This document shows, piece by piece, positions 49,713 to 63,317 of a stretch of 64,000 nucleotides of DNA (its first letter is position 1; the number at the start of each line of letters is the position of its first letter). The DNA is from Euwallacea fornicatus (taxonomy: Eukaryota > Arthropoda > Insecta > Coleoptera > Curculionidae), in NCBI RefSeq assembly GCF_040115645.1, contig NW_027096027.1, positions 124,001 to 188,000 of the forward strand. Reading direction: 5' to 3'. The notes below the pieces were generated by a model. It worked only from the letters and a program-made list of their open reading frames with translations. It made no database searches and was not told the origin of the DNA. A program made the translations under genes and the position numbers.

Positions 49713-51480
49713 CTTTATCTGCTCAAACCCACCAACTTTGTGACTTTTCAAATTATGAATCTCGATAACTTCGACAAATGGCGACCAAATGTCTTAAACA
49801 GAGTGTCAAATTAATCAGCTCAACCAGATCTTTACGATGACAAAACACATCATAATTGCATCTTGTTGAATTTCCAAGAAAAATAGCACTTTATCTGCTT
49901 AAACACACAACTTTTGTGACTTTTCAAATTTTGAATCTCGATAACTTCGACAAATGACGACCAAATATCTTAAACAGAATGTCAAATTAATCAGCTCGAC
50001 GAGATCTTTAAGATGACAAAACACATCATAATTGCATCTTGTTGAATTTCCAAGAAAAATAGCACTTTATCTGCTCAAACCCACAAACTTTGTGACTTTT
50101 CAAATTTTGAATCTCGATAACTTCGACAAATGACGACCAAATGTCTTAAACAGAATGTCAAATTAATCAGCTCGACGAGATCTTTAAGATGACAAAACAC
50201 ATCATAATTGCATCTTGTTGAATTTCCAAGAAAAATAGCACTTTATCTGCTCAAACCCACAAACTTTGTGACTTTTCAAATTTTGAATCTCGATAACTTC
50301 GACAAATGACGACCAAATGTTTTAAACAGAGTGTCAAATTAATCAGCTCGACGAGATCTTTAAGATGACTAAACACATCATAATTGCATCTTGTTGAATT
50401 TCCAAGAAAAATAGCACTTTATCTGCTCAAACCCACAAACTTTGTGACTTTTCAAATTTTGAATCTCGATAACTTCGACAAATGACGACCAAATGTCTTA
50501 AACAGAATGTCAAATTAATCAGCTCGACGAGATCTTTAAGATGACAAAACACATCATGATTGCATCTTGTTGAATTTCCAAGAAAAATAGCACTTTATCT
50601 GCTCAAACACACAACTTTTGAGACTTTTCAAATTATGAATCTCGATAACTTCGACAAATGACGACCAAATGTCTTAAACAGAGTGTCAAATTAATCAGCT
50701 CGACAAGATCTTTAAGATTACAAAACACATCATAATTGCATCTTGTTGAATTTCCAAGAAAAATAGCACTTTATCTGCTCAAACACACAACTTTTGTGAC
50801 TTTTCAAATTTTGAATCTCGATAACTTCGACAAATGACGACCAAATGTCTTAAACAGAATGTCGAATTAATCAGCTCGACGAGATCTTTAAGATGACAAA
50901 ACACATCATAATTGCATCTTGTTGAATTTCCAAGAAAAATAGCACTTTATCTGCTCAAACCCACAAACTTTGTGACTTTTCAAATTTTGAATCTCGATAA
51001 CTTCGACAAATGACGACCAAATGTCTTAAACAGAATGTCAAATTAATCAGCTCGACGAGATCTTTAAGATGACAAAACACATCATGATTGCATCTTGTTG
51101 AATTTCCAAGAAAAATAGCACTTTATCTGCTCAAACACACAACTTTTGAGACTTTTCAAATTATGAATCTCGATAACTTCGACAAATGACGACCAAATGT
51201 CTTAAACAGAGTGTCAAATTAATCAGCTCGACAAGATCTTTAAGATTACAAAACACATCATAATTGCATCTTGTTGAATTTCCAAGAAAAATAGCACTTT
51301 ATCTGCTCAAACCCACCAACTTTGTGACTTTTCAAATTTTGAATCTCGATAACTTCGACAAATGACGACCAAATGTCTTAAATAGAATGTCGAATTAATC
51401 AGCTCGACGAGATCTTTAAGATGACAAAACACATCATAATTGCATCTTGTTGAATTTCCAAGAAAAATAGCACTTTATCT
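49713..51480. repeat. 12-monomer duplication, unit 2 (11 monomers)
   Basis: Order e-c-b-b-b-d-c'-b-d-e' followed by h2. It lacks the hybrid x monomer of unit 1. It carries aaatatctt near 49973, where unit 1 has aaatgtctt. The e' with cttaaatag is the first member of the set that becomes the 8-mer unit downstream. Confidence 0.82.
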
Positions 51481-51526
51481 GCTCAAACACTCAAAATGTG
51501 TGATTGTTCTAAATTTGAAGTTCGAT
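51461..51526. repeat. Hybrid variable segment h2 (exemplar)
   Basis: The left part, agaaaaatagcactttatc then gctcaaacac, is b/d type. The right part from tcaaaatgtgtgattg is pure a1. The switch falls in or next to the shared ctcaaacac word. Copies lie near 51485, 54485, 54835, 55885, 57295, 58880, 60640 and 62925; I saw none before 51 kb. Most are followed by a d segment whose anchor has changed to aaaatcgac. Confidence 0.85.
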
Positions 51527-53462
51527 AACTTCGACAAATGACGACCAAATGTTTTAAACAGAGTGTCAAATTAATCAGCTCGACGAGGTCTTTAAGATGA
51601 CAAAACACATCATAATTGCATCTTGTTGAATTTCCAAGAAAAATAGCACTTTATCTGCTCAAACACACAACTTTTGAGACTTTTCAAATTATGAATCTCG
51701 ATAAAATCGACAAATGACGACCAAATGTTTTAAACAGAGTGTCAAATTAATCAGCTCGACGAGATCTTTAAGATGACAAAACACTTCATAATTGCATCTT
51801 GTTGAATTTCCAAGAAAAATAGCACTTTATCTGCTCAAACACACAACTTTTGAGACTTTTCAAATTATGAATCTCGATAACTTCGACAAATGACGACCAA
51901 ATGTTTTAAACAGAGTGTCAAATTAATCAGCTCGACGAGATCTTTAAGATGACAAAACACTTCATAATTGCATCTTGTTGAATTTCCAAAAAAAATAATG
52001 CTTTATGTGCTCAAACACTCAAAATGTGTGATTGTTCTAAATTTGAAGTTCGATAACTTCGACAAATGACGACCAAATGTCTTAAACAGAGTGTCAAATT
52101 AATCAGCTCGACCAGATCTTTAAGATGACAAAACACATCATAATTGCATCTTGTTGAATTTCCAAGAAAAATAGCACTTTATCTGCTCAAACACACAACT
52201 TTTGAGACTTTTCAAATTATGAATCTCGATAACTTCGACAAATGACGACCAAATGTTTTAAACAGAGTGTCAAATTAATCAGCTCGACGAGATCTTTAAG
52301 ATGACAAAACACATCATAATTGCATCTTGTTGAATTTCCAAAAAAAATAATGCTTTATGTGCTCAAACACTCAAAATGTGTGATTGTTCTAAATTTGAAG
52401 TTCGATAACTTCGACAAATGACGACCAAATGTTTTAAACAGAGTGTCAAATTAATCAGCTCGACGAGATCTTTAAGATGACAAAACACATCATGATTGCA
52501 TCTTGTTGAATTTCCAAGAAAAATAGCACTTTATCTGCTCAAACACACAACTTTTGAGACTTTTCAAATTATGAATCTCGATAACTTCGACAAATGACGA
52601 CCAAATGTTTTAAACAGAGTGTCAAATTAATCAGCTCGACGAGATCTTTAAGATGACAAAACACATCATAATTGCATCTTGTTGAATTTCCAAGAAAAAT
52701 AGCACTTTATCTGCTTAAACACACAACTTTTGTGACTTTTCAAATTTTGAATCTCGATAACTTCGACAAATGACGACCAAATGTCTTAAACAGAATGTCA
52801 AATTAATCAGCTCGACGAGATCTTTAAGATGACAAAACACATCATAATTGCATCTTGTGAAATTTCCAAGAAAAATAGCACTTTATCTGCTTAAACACAC
52901 AACTTTTGTGACTTTTCAAATTTTGAATCTCGATAACTTCGACAAATGACGACCAAATGTCTTAAACAGAATGTCAAATTAATCAGCTCGACGAGATCTT
53001 TAAGATGACAAAACACATCATAATTGCATCTTGTTGAATTTCCAAGAAAAATAGCACTTTATCTGCTCAAACACACAACTTTTGAGACTTTTCAAATTAT
53101 GAATCTCGATAACTTCGACAAATGACGACCAAATGTTTTAAACAGAGTGTCAAATTAATCAGCTCGACGAGATCTTTAAGATGACAAAACACTTCATAAT
53201 TGCATCTTGTTGAATTTCCAAGAAAAATAGCACTTTATCTGCTCAAACACACAACTTTTGAGACTTTTCAAATTATGAATCTCGATAACTTCGACAAATG
53301 ACGACCAAATGTTTTAAACAGAGTGTCAAATTAATCAGCTCGACGAGATCTTTAAGATGACAAAACACTTCATAATTGCATCTTGTTGAATTTCCAAAAA
53401 AAATAATGCTTTATGTGCTCAAACACTCAAAATGTGTGATTGTTCTAAATTTGAAGTTCGAT
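51481..53462. repeat. Lead-in to the 8-mer domain
   Basis: Order h2-d(aaaatc)-d-a1-d-a1-d-c-c-d-d-a1. The aaaatcgac anchor variant appears here first (51703). The h2-d-d-a1-d-a1-d stretch recurs from about 57295 (5808 bp, 33 monomers). A rare cttgtgaaattt at 52854 recurs at 61301. Confidence 0.78.
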
Positions 53463-56400
53463 AACTTCGACAAATGACGACCAAATGTCTTAAACAGAGT
53501 GTCAAATTAATCAGCTCGACCAGATCTTTAAGATGACAAAACACATCATAATTGCATCTTGTTGAATTTCCAATAAAAATAGCACTTTATCTGCTCAAAC
53601 ACACAACTTTTGAGACTTTTCAAATTATGAATCTCAATAACTTCGACAAATGACGACCAAATGTCTTAAACAGAGTGTCAAATTAATCAGCTCGACAAGA
53701 TCTTTAAGATTACAAAACACATCATAATTGCATCTTGTTGAATTTCCAAGAAAAATAGCACTTTATCTGCTCAAACACACAACTTTTGTGACTTTTCAAA
53801 TTTTGAATCTCGATAACTTCGACAAATGACGACCAAATGTCTTAAACAGAATGTCGAATTAATCAGCTCGACGAGATCTTTAAGATGACAAAACACATCA
53901 TAATTGCATCTTGTTGAATTTCCAAGAAAAATAGCACTTTATCTGCTCAAACCCACAAACTTTGTGACTTTTCAAATTTTGAATCTCGATAACTTCGACA
54001 AATGACGACCAAATGTCTTAAACAGAATGTCAAATTAATCAGCTCGACGAGATCTTTAAGATGACAAAACACATCATGATTGCATCTTGTTGAATTTCCA
54101 AGAAAAATAGCACTTTATCTGCTCAAACACACAACTTTTGAGACTTTTCAAATTATGAATCTCGATAACTTCGACAAATGACGACCAAATGTCTTAAACA
54201 GAGTGTCAAATTAATCAGCTCGACAAGATCTTTAAGATGACAAAACACATCATAATTGCATCTTGTTGAATTTCCAAGAAAAATAGCACTTTATCTGCTC
54301 AAACCCACCAACTTTGTGACTTTTCAAATTTTGAATCTCGATAACTTCGACAAATGACGACCAAATGTCTTAAATAGAATGTCGAATTAATCAGCTCGAC
54401 GAGATCTTTAAGATGACAAAACACATCATAATTGCATCTTGTTGAATTTCCAAGAAAAATAGCACTTTATCTGCTCAAACACTCAAAATGTGTGATTGTT
54501 CTAAATTTGAAGTTCGATAACTTCGACAAATGACGACCAAATGTTTTAAACAGAGTGTCAAATTAATCAGCTCGACGAGGTCTTTAAGATGACAAAACAC
54601 ATCATAATTGCATCTTGTTGAATTTCCAAGAAAAATAGCACTTTATCTGCTCAAACACACAACTTTTGAGACTTTTCAAATTATGAATCTCGATAAAATC
54701 GACAAATGACGACCAAATGTTTTAAACAGAGTGTCAAATTAATCAGCTCGACGAGATCTTTAAGATGACAAAACACTTCATAATTGCATCTTGTTGAATT
54801 TCCAAGAAAAATAGCACTTTATCTGCTCAAACACTCAAAATGTGTGATTGTTCTAAATTTGAAGTTCGATAACTTCGACAAATGACGACCAAATGTCTTA
54901 AACAGAGTGTCAAATTAATCAGCTCGACCAGATCTTTAAGATGACAAAACACATCATAATTGCATCTTGTTGAATTTCCAATAAAAATAGCACTTTATCT
55001 GCTCAAACACACAACTTTTGAGACTTTTCAAATTATGAATCTCAATAACTTCGACAAATGACGACCAAATGTCTTAAACAGAGTGTCAAATTAATCAGCT
55101 CGACAAGATCTTTAAGATTACAAAACACATCATAATTGCATCTTGTTGAATTTCCAAGAAAAATAGCACTTTATCTGCTCAAACACACAACTTTTGTGAC
55201 TTTTCAAATTTTGAATCTCGATAACTTCGACAAATGACGACCAAATGTCTTAAACAGAATGTCGAATTAATCAGCTCGACGAGATCTTTAAGATGACAAA
55301 ACACATCATAATTGCATCTTGTTGAATTTCCAAGAAAAATAGCACTTTATCTGCTCAAACCCACAAACTTTGTGACTTTTCAAATTTTGAATCTCGATAA
55401 CTTCGACAAATGACGACCAAATGTCTTAAACAGAATGTCAAATTAATCAGCTCGACGAGATCTTTAAGATGACAAAACACATCATGATTGCATCTTGTTG
55501 AATTTCCAAGAAAAATAGCACTTTATCTGCTCAAACACACAACTTTTGAGACTTTTCAAATTATGAATCTCGATAACTTCGACAAATGACGACCAAATGT
55601 CTTAAACAGAGTGTCAAATTAATCAGCTCGACAAGATCTTTAAGATGACAAAACACATCATAATTGCATCTTGTTGAATTTCCAAGAAAAATAGCACTTT
55701 ATCTGCTCAAACCCACCAACTTTGTGACTTTTCAAATTTTGAATCTCGATAACTTCGACAAATGACGACCAAATGTCTTAAATAGAATGTCGAATTAATC
55801 AGCTCGACGAGATCTTTAAGATGACAAAACACATCATAATTGCATCTTGTTGAATTTCCAAGAAAAATAGCACTTTATCTGCTCAAACACTCAAAATGTG
55901 TGATTGTTCTAAATTTGAAGTTCGATAACTTCGACAAATGACGACCAAATGTTTTAAACAGAGTGTCAAATTAATCAGCTCGACGAGGTCTTTAAGATGA
56001 CAAAACACATCATAATTGCATCTTGTTGAATTTCCAAGAAAAATAGCACTTTATCTGCTCAAACACACAACTTTTGAGACTTTTCAAATTATGAATCTCG
56101 ATAAAATCGACAAATGACGACCAAATGTTTTAAACAGAGTGTCAAATTAATCAGCTCGACGAGATCTTTAAGATGACAAAACACTTCATAATTGCATCTT
56201 GTTGAATTTCCAAAAAAAATAATGCTTTATGTGCTCAAACACTCAAAATGTGTGATTGTTCTAAATTTGAAGTTCGATAACTTCGACAAATGACGACCAA
56301 ATGTCTTAAACAGAGTGTCAAATTAATCAGCTCGACCAGATCTTTAAGATGACAAAACACATCATAATTGCATCTTGTTGAATTTCCAATAAAAATAGCA

Positions 56401-57686
56401 CTTTATCTGCTCAAACACACAACTTTTGAGACTTTTCAAATTATGAATCTCAATAACTTCGACAAATGACGACCAAATGTCTTAAACAGAGTGTCAAATT
56501 AATCAGCTCGACAAGATCTTTAAGATTACAAAACACATCATAATTGCATCTTGTTGAATTTCCAAGAAAAATAGCACTTTATCTGCTCAAACACACAACT
56601 TTTGTGACTTTTCAAATTTTGAATCTCGATAACTTCGACAAATGACGACCAAATGTCTTAAACAGAATGTCGAATTAATCAGCTCGACGAGATCTTTAAG
56701 ATGACAAAACACATCATAATTGCATCTTGTTGAATTTCCAAGAAAAATAGCACTTTATCTGCTCAAACCCACAAACTTTGTGACTTTTCAAATTTTGAAT
56801 CTCGATAACTTCGACAAATGACGACCAAATGTCTTAAACAGAATGTCAAATTAATCAGCTCGACGAGATCTTTAAGATGACAAAACACATCATGATTGCA
56901 TCTTGTTGAATTTCCAAGAAAAATAGCACTTTATCTGCTCAAACACACAACTTTTGAGACTTTTCAAATTATGAATCTCGATAACTTCGACAAATGACGA
57001 CCAAATGTCTTAAACAGAGTGTCAAATTAATCAGCTCGACAAGATCTTTAAGATGACAAAACACATCATAATTGCATCTTGTTGAATTTCCAAGAAAAAT
57101 AGCACTTTATCTGCTCAAACCCACCAACTTTGTGACTTTTCAAATTTTGAATCTCGATAACTTCGACAAATGACGACCAAATGTCTTAAATAGAATGTCG
57201 AATTAATCAGCTCGACGAGATCTTTAAGATGACAAAACACATCATAATTGCATCTTGTTGAATTTCCAAGAAAAATAGCACTTTATCTGCTCAAACACTC
57301 AAAATGTGTGATTGTTCTAAATTTGAAGTTCGATAACTTCGACAAATGACGACCAAATGTTTTAAACAGAGTGTCAAATTAATCAGCTCGACGAGGTCTT
57401 TAAGATGACAAAACACATCATAATTGCATCTTGTTGAATTTCCAAGAAAAATAGCACTTTATCTGCTCAAACACACAACTTTTGAGACTTTTCAAATTAT
57501 GAATCTCGATAAAATCGACAAATGACGACCAAATGTTTTAAACAGAGTGTCAAATTAATCAGCTCGACGAGATCTTTAAGATGACAAAACACTTCATAAT
57601 TGCATCTTGTTGAATTTCCAAGAAAAATAGCACTTTATCTGCTCAAACACACAACTTTTGAGACTTTTCAAATTATGAATCTCGAT
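53463..57686. repeat. 8-monomer higher-order repeat, three tandem units (1408 bp each)
   Basis: Units start at the anchors 53463, 54871 and 56279, exactly 1408 bp apart. Variable-segment order after each start: d(caataac)-c'-b-d-e'-h2-d(aaaatc), closing with the segment before the next start, which is h2 in the first unit, a1 in the second and d in the third. Diagnostic marks recur at the same spacing: ccaataaaaatagc, cttaaatag (54369, 55777, 57185), gaggtcttt (54577, 55985, 57393) and ataaaatcg (54693, 56101, 57509). With 176.0 bp average monomers this repeat is clearly separate from the left-side 6-mer. Confidence 0.9.
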
Positions 57687-60600
57687 AACTTCGACAAATG
57701 ACGACCAAATGTTTTAAACAGAGTGTCAAATTAATCAGCTCGACGAGATCTTTAAGATGACAAAACACTTCATAATTGCATCTTGTTGAATTTCCAAAAA
57801 AAATAATGCTTTATGTGCTCAAACACTCAAAATGTGTGATTGTTCTAAATTTGAAGTTCGATAACTTCGACAAATGACGACCAAATGTCTTAAACAGAGT
57901 GTCAAATTAATCAGCTCGACCAGATCTTTAAGATGACAAAACACATCATAATTGCATCTTGTTGAATTTCCAAGAAAAATAGCACTTTATCTGCTCAAAC
58001 ACACAACTTTTGAGACTTTTCAAATTATGAATCTCGATAACTTCGACAAATGACGACCAAATGTTTTAAACAGAGTGTCAAATTAATCAGCTCGACGAGA
58101 TCTTTAAGATGACAAAACACATCATAATTGCATCTTGTTGAATTTCCAAAAAAAATAATGCTTTATGTGCTCAAACACTCAAAATGTGTGATTGTTCTAA
58201 ATTTGAAGTTCGATAACTTCGACAAATGACGACCAAATGTTTTAAACAGAGTGTCAAATTAATCAGCTCGACGAGATCTTTAAGATGACATAACACTTCA
58301 TAATTGCATCTTGTTGAATTTCCAAGAAAAATAGCACTTTATCTGCTCAAACACACAACTTTTGAGACTTTTCAAATTATGAATCTCGATAACTTCGACA
58401 AATGACGACCAAATGTTTTAAACAGAGTGTCAAATTAATCAGCTCGACGAGATCTTTAAGATGACAAAACACTTCATAATTGCATCTTGTTGAATTTCCA
58501 AAAAAAATAATGCTTTATGTGCTCAAACACTCAAAATGTGTGATTGTTCTAAATTTGAAGTTCGATAACTTCGACAAATGACGACCAAATGTCTTAAACA
58601 GAGTGTCAAATTAATCAGCTCGACCAGATCTTTAAGATGACAAAACACATCATAATTGCATCTTGTTGAATTTCCAATAAAAATAGTACTTTATCTGCTC
58701 AAACACACAACTTTTGAGACTTTTCAAATTATGAATCTCGATAACTTCGACAAATGACGACCAAATGTCTTAAATAGAATGTCGAATTAATCAGCTCGAC
58801 GAGATCTTTAAGATGACAAAACACATCATAATTGCATCTTGTTGAATTTCCAAGAAAAATAGCACTTTATCTGCTCAAACACTCAAAATGTGTGATTGTT
58901 CTAAATTTGAAGTTCGATAACTTCGACAAATGACGACCAAATGTTTTAAACAAAGTGTCAAATTAATCAGCTCGACGAGGTCTTTAAGATGACAAAACAC
59001 ATCATAATTGCATCTTGTTGAATTTCCAAGAAAAATAGCACTTTATCTGCTCAAACACACAACTTTTGAGACTTTTCAAATTATGAATCTCGATAAAATC
59101 GACAAATGACGACCAAATGTTTTAAACAGAGTGTCAAATTAATCAGCTCGACGAGATCTTTAAGATGACAAAACACTTCATAATTGCATCTTGTTGAATT
59201 TCCAAGAAAAATAGCACTTTATCTGCTCAAACACACAACTTTTGAGACTTTTCAAATTATGAATCTCGATAACTTCGACAAATGACGACCAAATGTTTTA
59301 AACAGAGTGTCAAATTAATCAGCTCGACGAGGTCTTTAAGATGACAAAACACATCATAATTGCATCTTGTTGAATTTCCAAGAAAAATAGCACTTTATCT
59401 GCTCAAACCCACAAACTTTGTGACTTTTCAAATTTTGAATCTCGATAACTTCGACAAATGACGACCAAATGTCTTAAACAGAATGTCAAATTAATCAGCT
59501 CGACGAGATCTTTAAGATGACAAAACACATCATGATTGCATCTTGTTGAATTTCCAAGAAAAATAGCACTTTATCTGCTCAAACACACAACTTTTGAGAC
59601 TTTTCAAATTATGAATCTCGATAAAATCGACAAATGACGACCAAATGTTTTAAACAGAGTGTCAAATTAATCAGCTCGACGAGATCTTTAAGATGACAAA
59701 ACACTTCATAATTGCATCTTGTTGAATTTCCAAGAAAAATAGCACTTTATCTGCTCAAACACACAACTTTTGAGACTTTTCAAATTATGAATCTCGATAA
59801 CTTCGACAAATGACGACCAAATGTTTTAAACAGAGTGTCAAATTAATCAGCTCGACGAGATCTTTAAGATGACAAAACACTTCATAATTGCATCTTGTTG
59901 AATTTCCAAAAAAAATAATGCTTTATGTGCTCAAACACTCAAAATGTGTGATTGTTCTAAATTTGAAGTTCGATAACTTCGACAAATGACGACCAAATGT
60001 CTTAAACAGAGTGTCAAATTAATCAGCTCGACCAGATCTTTAAGATGACAAAACACATCATAATTGCATCTTGTTGAATTTCCAAGAAAAATAGCACTTT
60101 ATCTGCTCAAACACACAACTTTTGAGACTTTTCAAATTATGAATCTCGATAACTTCGACAAATGACGACCAAATGTTTTAAACAGAGTGTCAAATTAATC
60201 AGCTCGACGAGATCTTTAAGATGACAAAACACATCATAATTGCATCTTGTTGAATTTCCAAAAAAAATAATGCTTTATGTGCTCAAACACTCAAAATGTG
60301 TGATTGTTCTAAATTTGAAGTTCGATAACTTCGACAAATGACGACCAAATGTTTTAAACAGAGTGTCAAATTAATCAGCTCGACGAGATCTTTAAGATGA
60401 CAAAACACATCATAATTGCATCTTGTTGAATTTCCAATAAAAATAGTACTTATCTGCTCAAACACACAACTTTTGAGACTTTTCAAATTATGAATCTCGA
60501 TAACTTCGACAAATGACGACCAAATGTCTTAAATAGAATGTCGAATTAATCAGCTCGACGAGATCTTTAAGATGACAAAACACATCATAATTGCATCTTG

Positions 60601-61909
60601 TTGAATTTCCAAGAAAAATAGCACTTTATCTGCTCAAACACTCAAAATGTGTGATTGTTCTAAATTTGAAGTTCGATAACTTCGACAAATGACGACCAAA
60701 TGTTTTAAACAAAGTGTCAAATTAATCAGCTCGACGAGGTCTTTAAGATGACAAAACACATCATAATTGCATCTTGTTGAATTTCCAAGAAAAATAGCAC
60801 TTTATCTGCCCAAACACACAACTTTTGAGACTTTTCAAATTATGAATCTCGATAAAATCGACAAATGACGACCAAATGTTTTAAACAGAGTGTCAAATTA
60901 ATCAGCTCGACGAGATCTTTAAGATGACAAAACACTTCATAATTGCATCTTGTTGAATTTCCAAGAAAAATAGCACTTTATCTGCTCAAACACACAACTT
61001 TTGAGACTTTTCAAATTATGAATCTCGATAACTTCGACAAATGACGACCAAATGTTTTAAACAGAGTGTCAAATTAATCAGCTCGACGAGGTCTTTAAGA
61101 TGACAAAACACATCATAATTGCATCTTGTTGAATTTCCAAGAAAAATAGCACTTTATCTGCTCAAACACACAACTTTTGAGACTTTTCAAATTATGAATC
61201 TCGATAACTTCGACAAATGACGACCAAATGTTTTAAACAGAGTGTCAAATTAATCAGCTCGACGAGATCTTTAAGATGACTAAACACATCATAATTGCAT
61301 CTTGTGAAATTTCCAAGAAAAATAGCACTTTATCTGCTTAAACACACAACTTTTGTGACTTTTCAAATTTTGAATCTCGATAACTTCGACAAATGACGAC
61401 CAAATGTCTTAAACAGAATGTCAAATTAATCAGCTCGACGAGATCTTTAAGATGACAAAACACATCATAATTGCATCTTGTTGAATTTCCAAGAAAAATA
61501 GCACTTTATCTGCTCAAACACACAACTTTTGAGACTTTTCAAAATATGAATCTCGATAACTTCGACAAATGACGACCAAATGTTTTAAACAGAGTGTCAA
61601 ATTAATCAGCTCGACGAGATCTTTAAGATGACAAAACACTTCATAATTGCATCTTGTTGAATTTCCAAGAAAAATAGCACTTTATCTGCTCAAACACACA
61701 ACTTTTGAGACTTTTCAAATTATGAATCTCGATAACTTCGACAAATGACGACCAAATGTTTTAAACAGAGTGTCAAATTAATCAGCTCGACGAGATCTTT
61801 AAGATGACAAAACACTTCATAATTGCATCTTGTTGAATTTCCAAAAAAAATAATGCTTTATGTGCTCAAACACTCAAAATGTGTGATTGTTCTAAATTTG
61901 AAGTTCGAT
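57687..61909. repeat. Scrambled 8-mer derivatives with d/a1 alternation
   Basis: Order a1-d-a1-d-a1-d-h2-d-d-b-d(aaaatc)-d-a1-d-a1-d-h2-d-d-d-c-d-d-a1. The same marks as in the 8-mer units appear in altered order: cttaaatag at 58769 and 60528, ataaaatcg at 59093, 59621 and 60852. A 1-bp deletion (agtacttatctg) lies near 60446. The d-a1 alternation near 57.6-58.7 kb is a local two-monomer repeat. Confidence 0.78.
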
Positions 61910-63317
61910 AACTTCGACAAATGACGACCAAATGTCTTAAACAGAGTGTCAAATTAATCAGCTCGACCAGATCTTTAAGATGACAAAACACATCATAATT
62001 GCATCTTGTTGAATTTCCAATAAAAATAGCACTTTATCTGCTCAAACACACAACTTTTGAGACTTTTCAAATTATGAATCTCAATAACTTCGACAAATGA
62101 CGACCAAATGTCTTAAACAGAGTGTCAAATTAATCAGCTCGACAAGATCTTTAAGATTACAAAACACATCATAATTGCATCTTGTTGAATTTCCAAGAAA
62201 AATAGCACTTTATCTGCTCAAACACACAACTTTTGTGACTTTTCAAATTTTGAATCTCGATAACTTCGACAAATGACGACCAAATGTCTTAAACAGAATG
62301 TCGAATTAATCAGCTCGACGAGATCTTTAAGATGACAAAACACATCATAATTGCATCTTGTTGAATTTCCAAGAAAAATAGCACTTTATCTGCTCAAACC
62401 CACAAACTTTGTGACTTTTCAAATTTTGAATCTCGATAACTTCGACAAATGACGACCAAATGTCTTAAACAGAATGTCAAATTAATCAGCTCGACGAGAT
62501 CTTTAAGATGACAAAACACATCATGATTGCATCTTGTTGAATTTCCAAGAAAAATAGCACTTTATCTGCTCAAACACACAACTTTTGAGACTTTTCAAAT
62601 TATGAATCTCGATAACTTCGACAAATGACGACCAAATGTCTTAAACAGAGTGTCAAATTAATCAGCTCGACAAGATCTTTAAGATGACAAAACACATCAT
62701 AATTGCATCTTGTTGAATTTCCAAGAAAAATAGCACTTTATCTGCTCAAACCCACCAACTTTGTGACTTTTCAAATTTTGAATCTCGATAACTTCGACAA
62801 ATGACGACCAAATGTCTTAAATAGAATGTCGAATTAATCAGCTCGACGAGATCTTTAAGATGACAAAACACATCATAATTGCATCTTGTTGAATTTCCAA
62901 GAAAAATAGCACTTTATCTGCTCAAACACTCAAAATGTGTGATTGTTCTAAATTTGAAGTTCGATAACTTCGACAAATGACGACCAAATGTTTTAAACAG
63001 AGTGTCAAATTAATCAGCTCGACGAGGTCTTTAAGATGACAAAACACATCATAATTGCATCTTGTTGAATTTCCAAGAAAAATAGCACTTTATCTGCTCA
63101 AACACACAACTTTTGAGACTTTTCAAATTATGAATCTCGATAAAATCGACAAATGACGACCAAATGTTTTAAACAGAGTGTCAAATTAATCAGCTCGACG
63201 AGATCTTTAAGATGACAAAACACTTCATAATTGCATCTTGTTGAATTTCCAAGAAAAATAGCACTTTATCTGCTCAAACACACAACTTTTGAGACTTTTC
63301 AAATTATGAATCTCGAT
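61910..63317. repeat. 8-monomer higher-order repeat, distant fourth unit
   Basis: Same order and marks as the units at 53463-57686: caataac near 62083, cttaaatag at 62816, gaggtcttt near 63024, ataaaatcg at 63140. Its start is 5631 bp from the unit at 56279, which is 32 monomers (four unit lengths) minus one base, matching the 1-bp deletion near 60446. The higher-order phase is therefore kept across the scrambled interval. Confidence 0.88.

Noticed and set aside
60283..60486. Longer 67-codon minus-strand frame
   Set aside because: The extra length comes from the 1-bp deletion near 60446 shifting frame across a monomer junction; it is not a gene.
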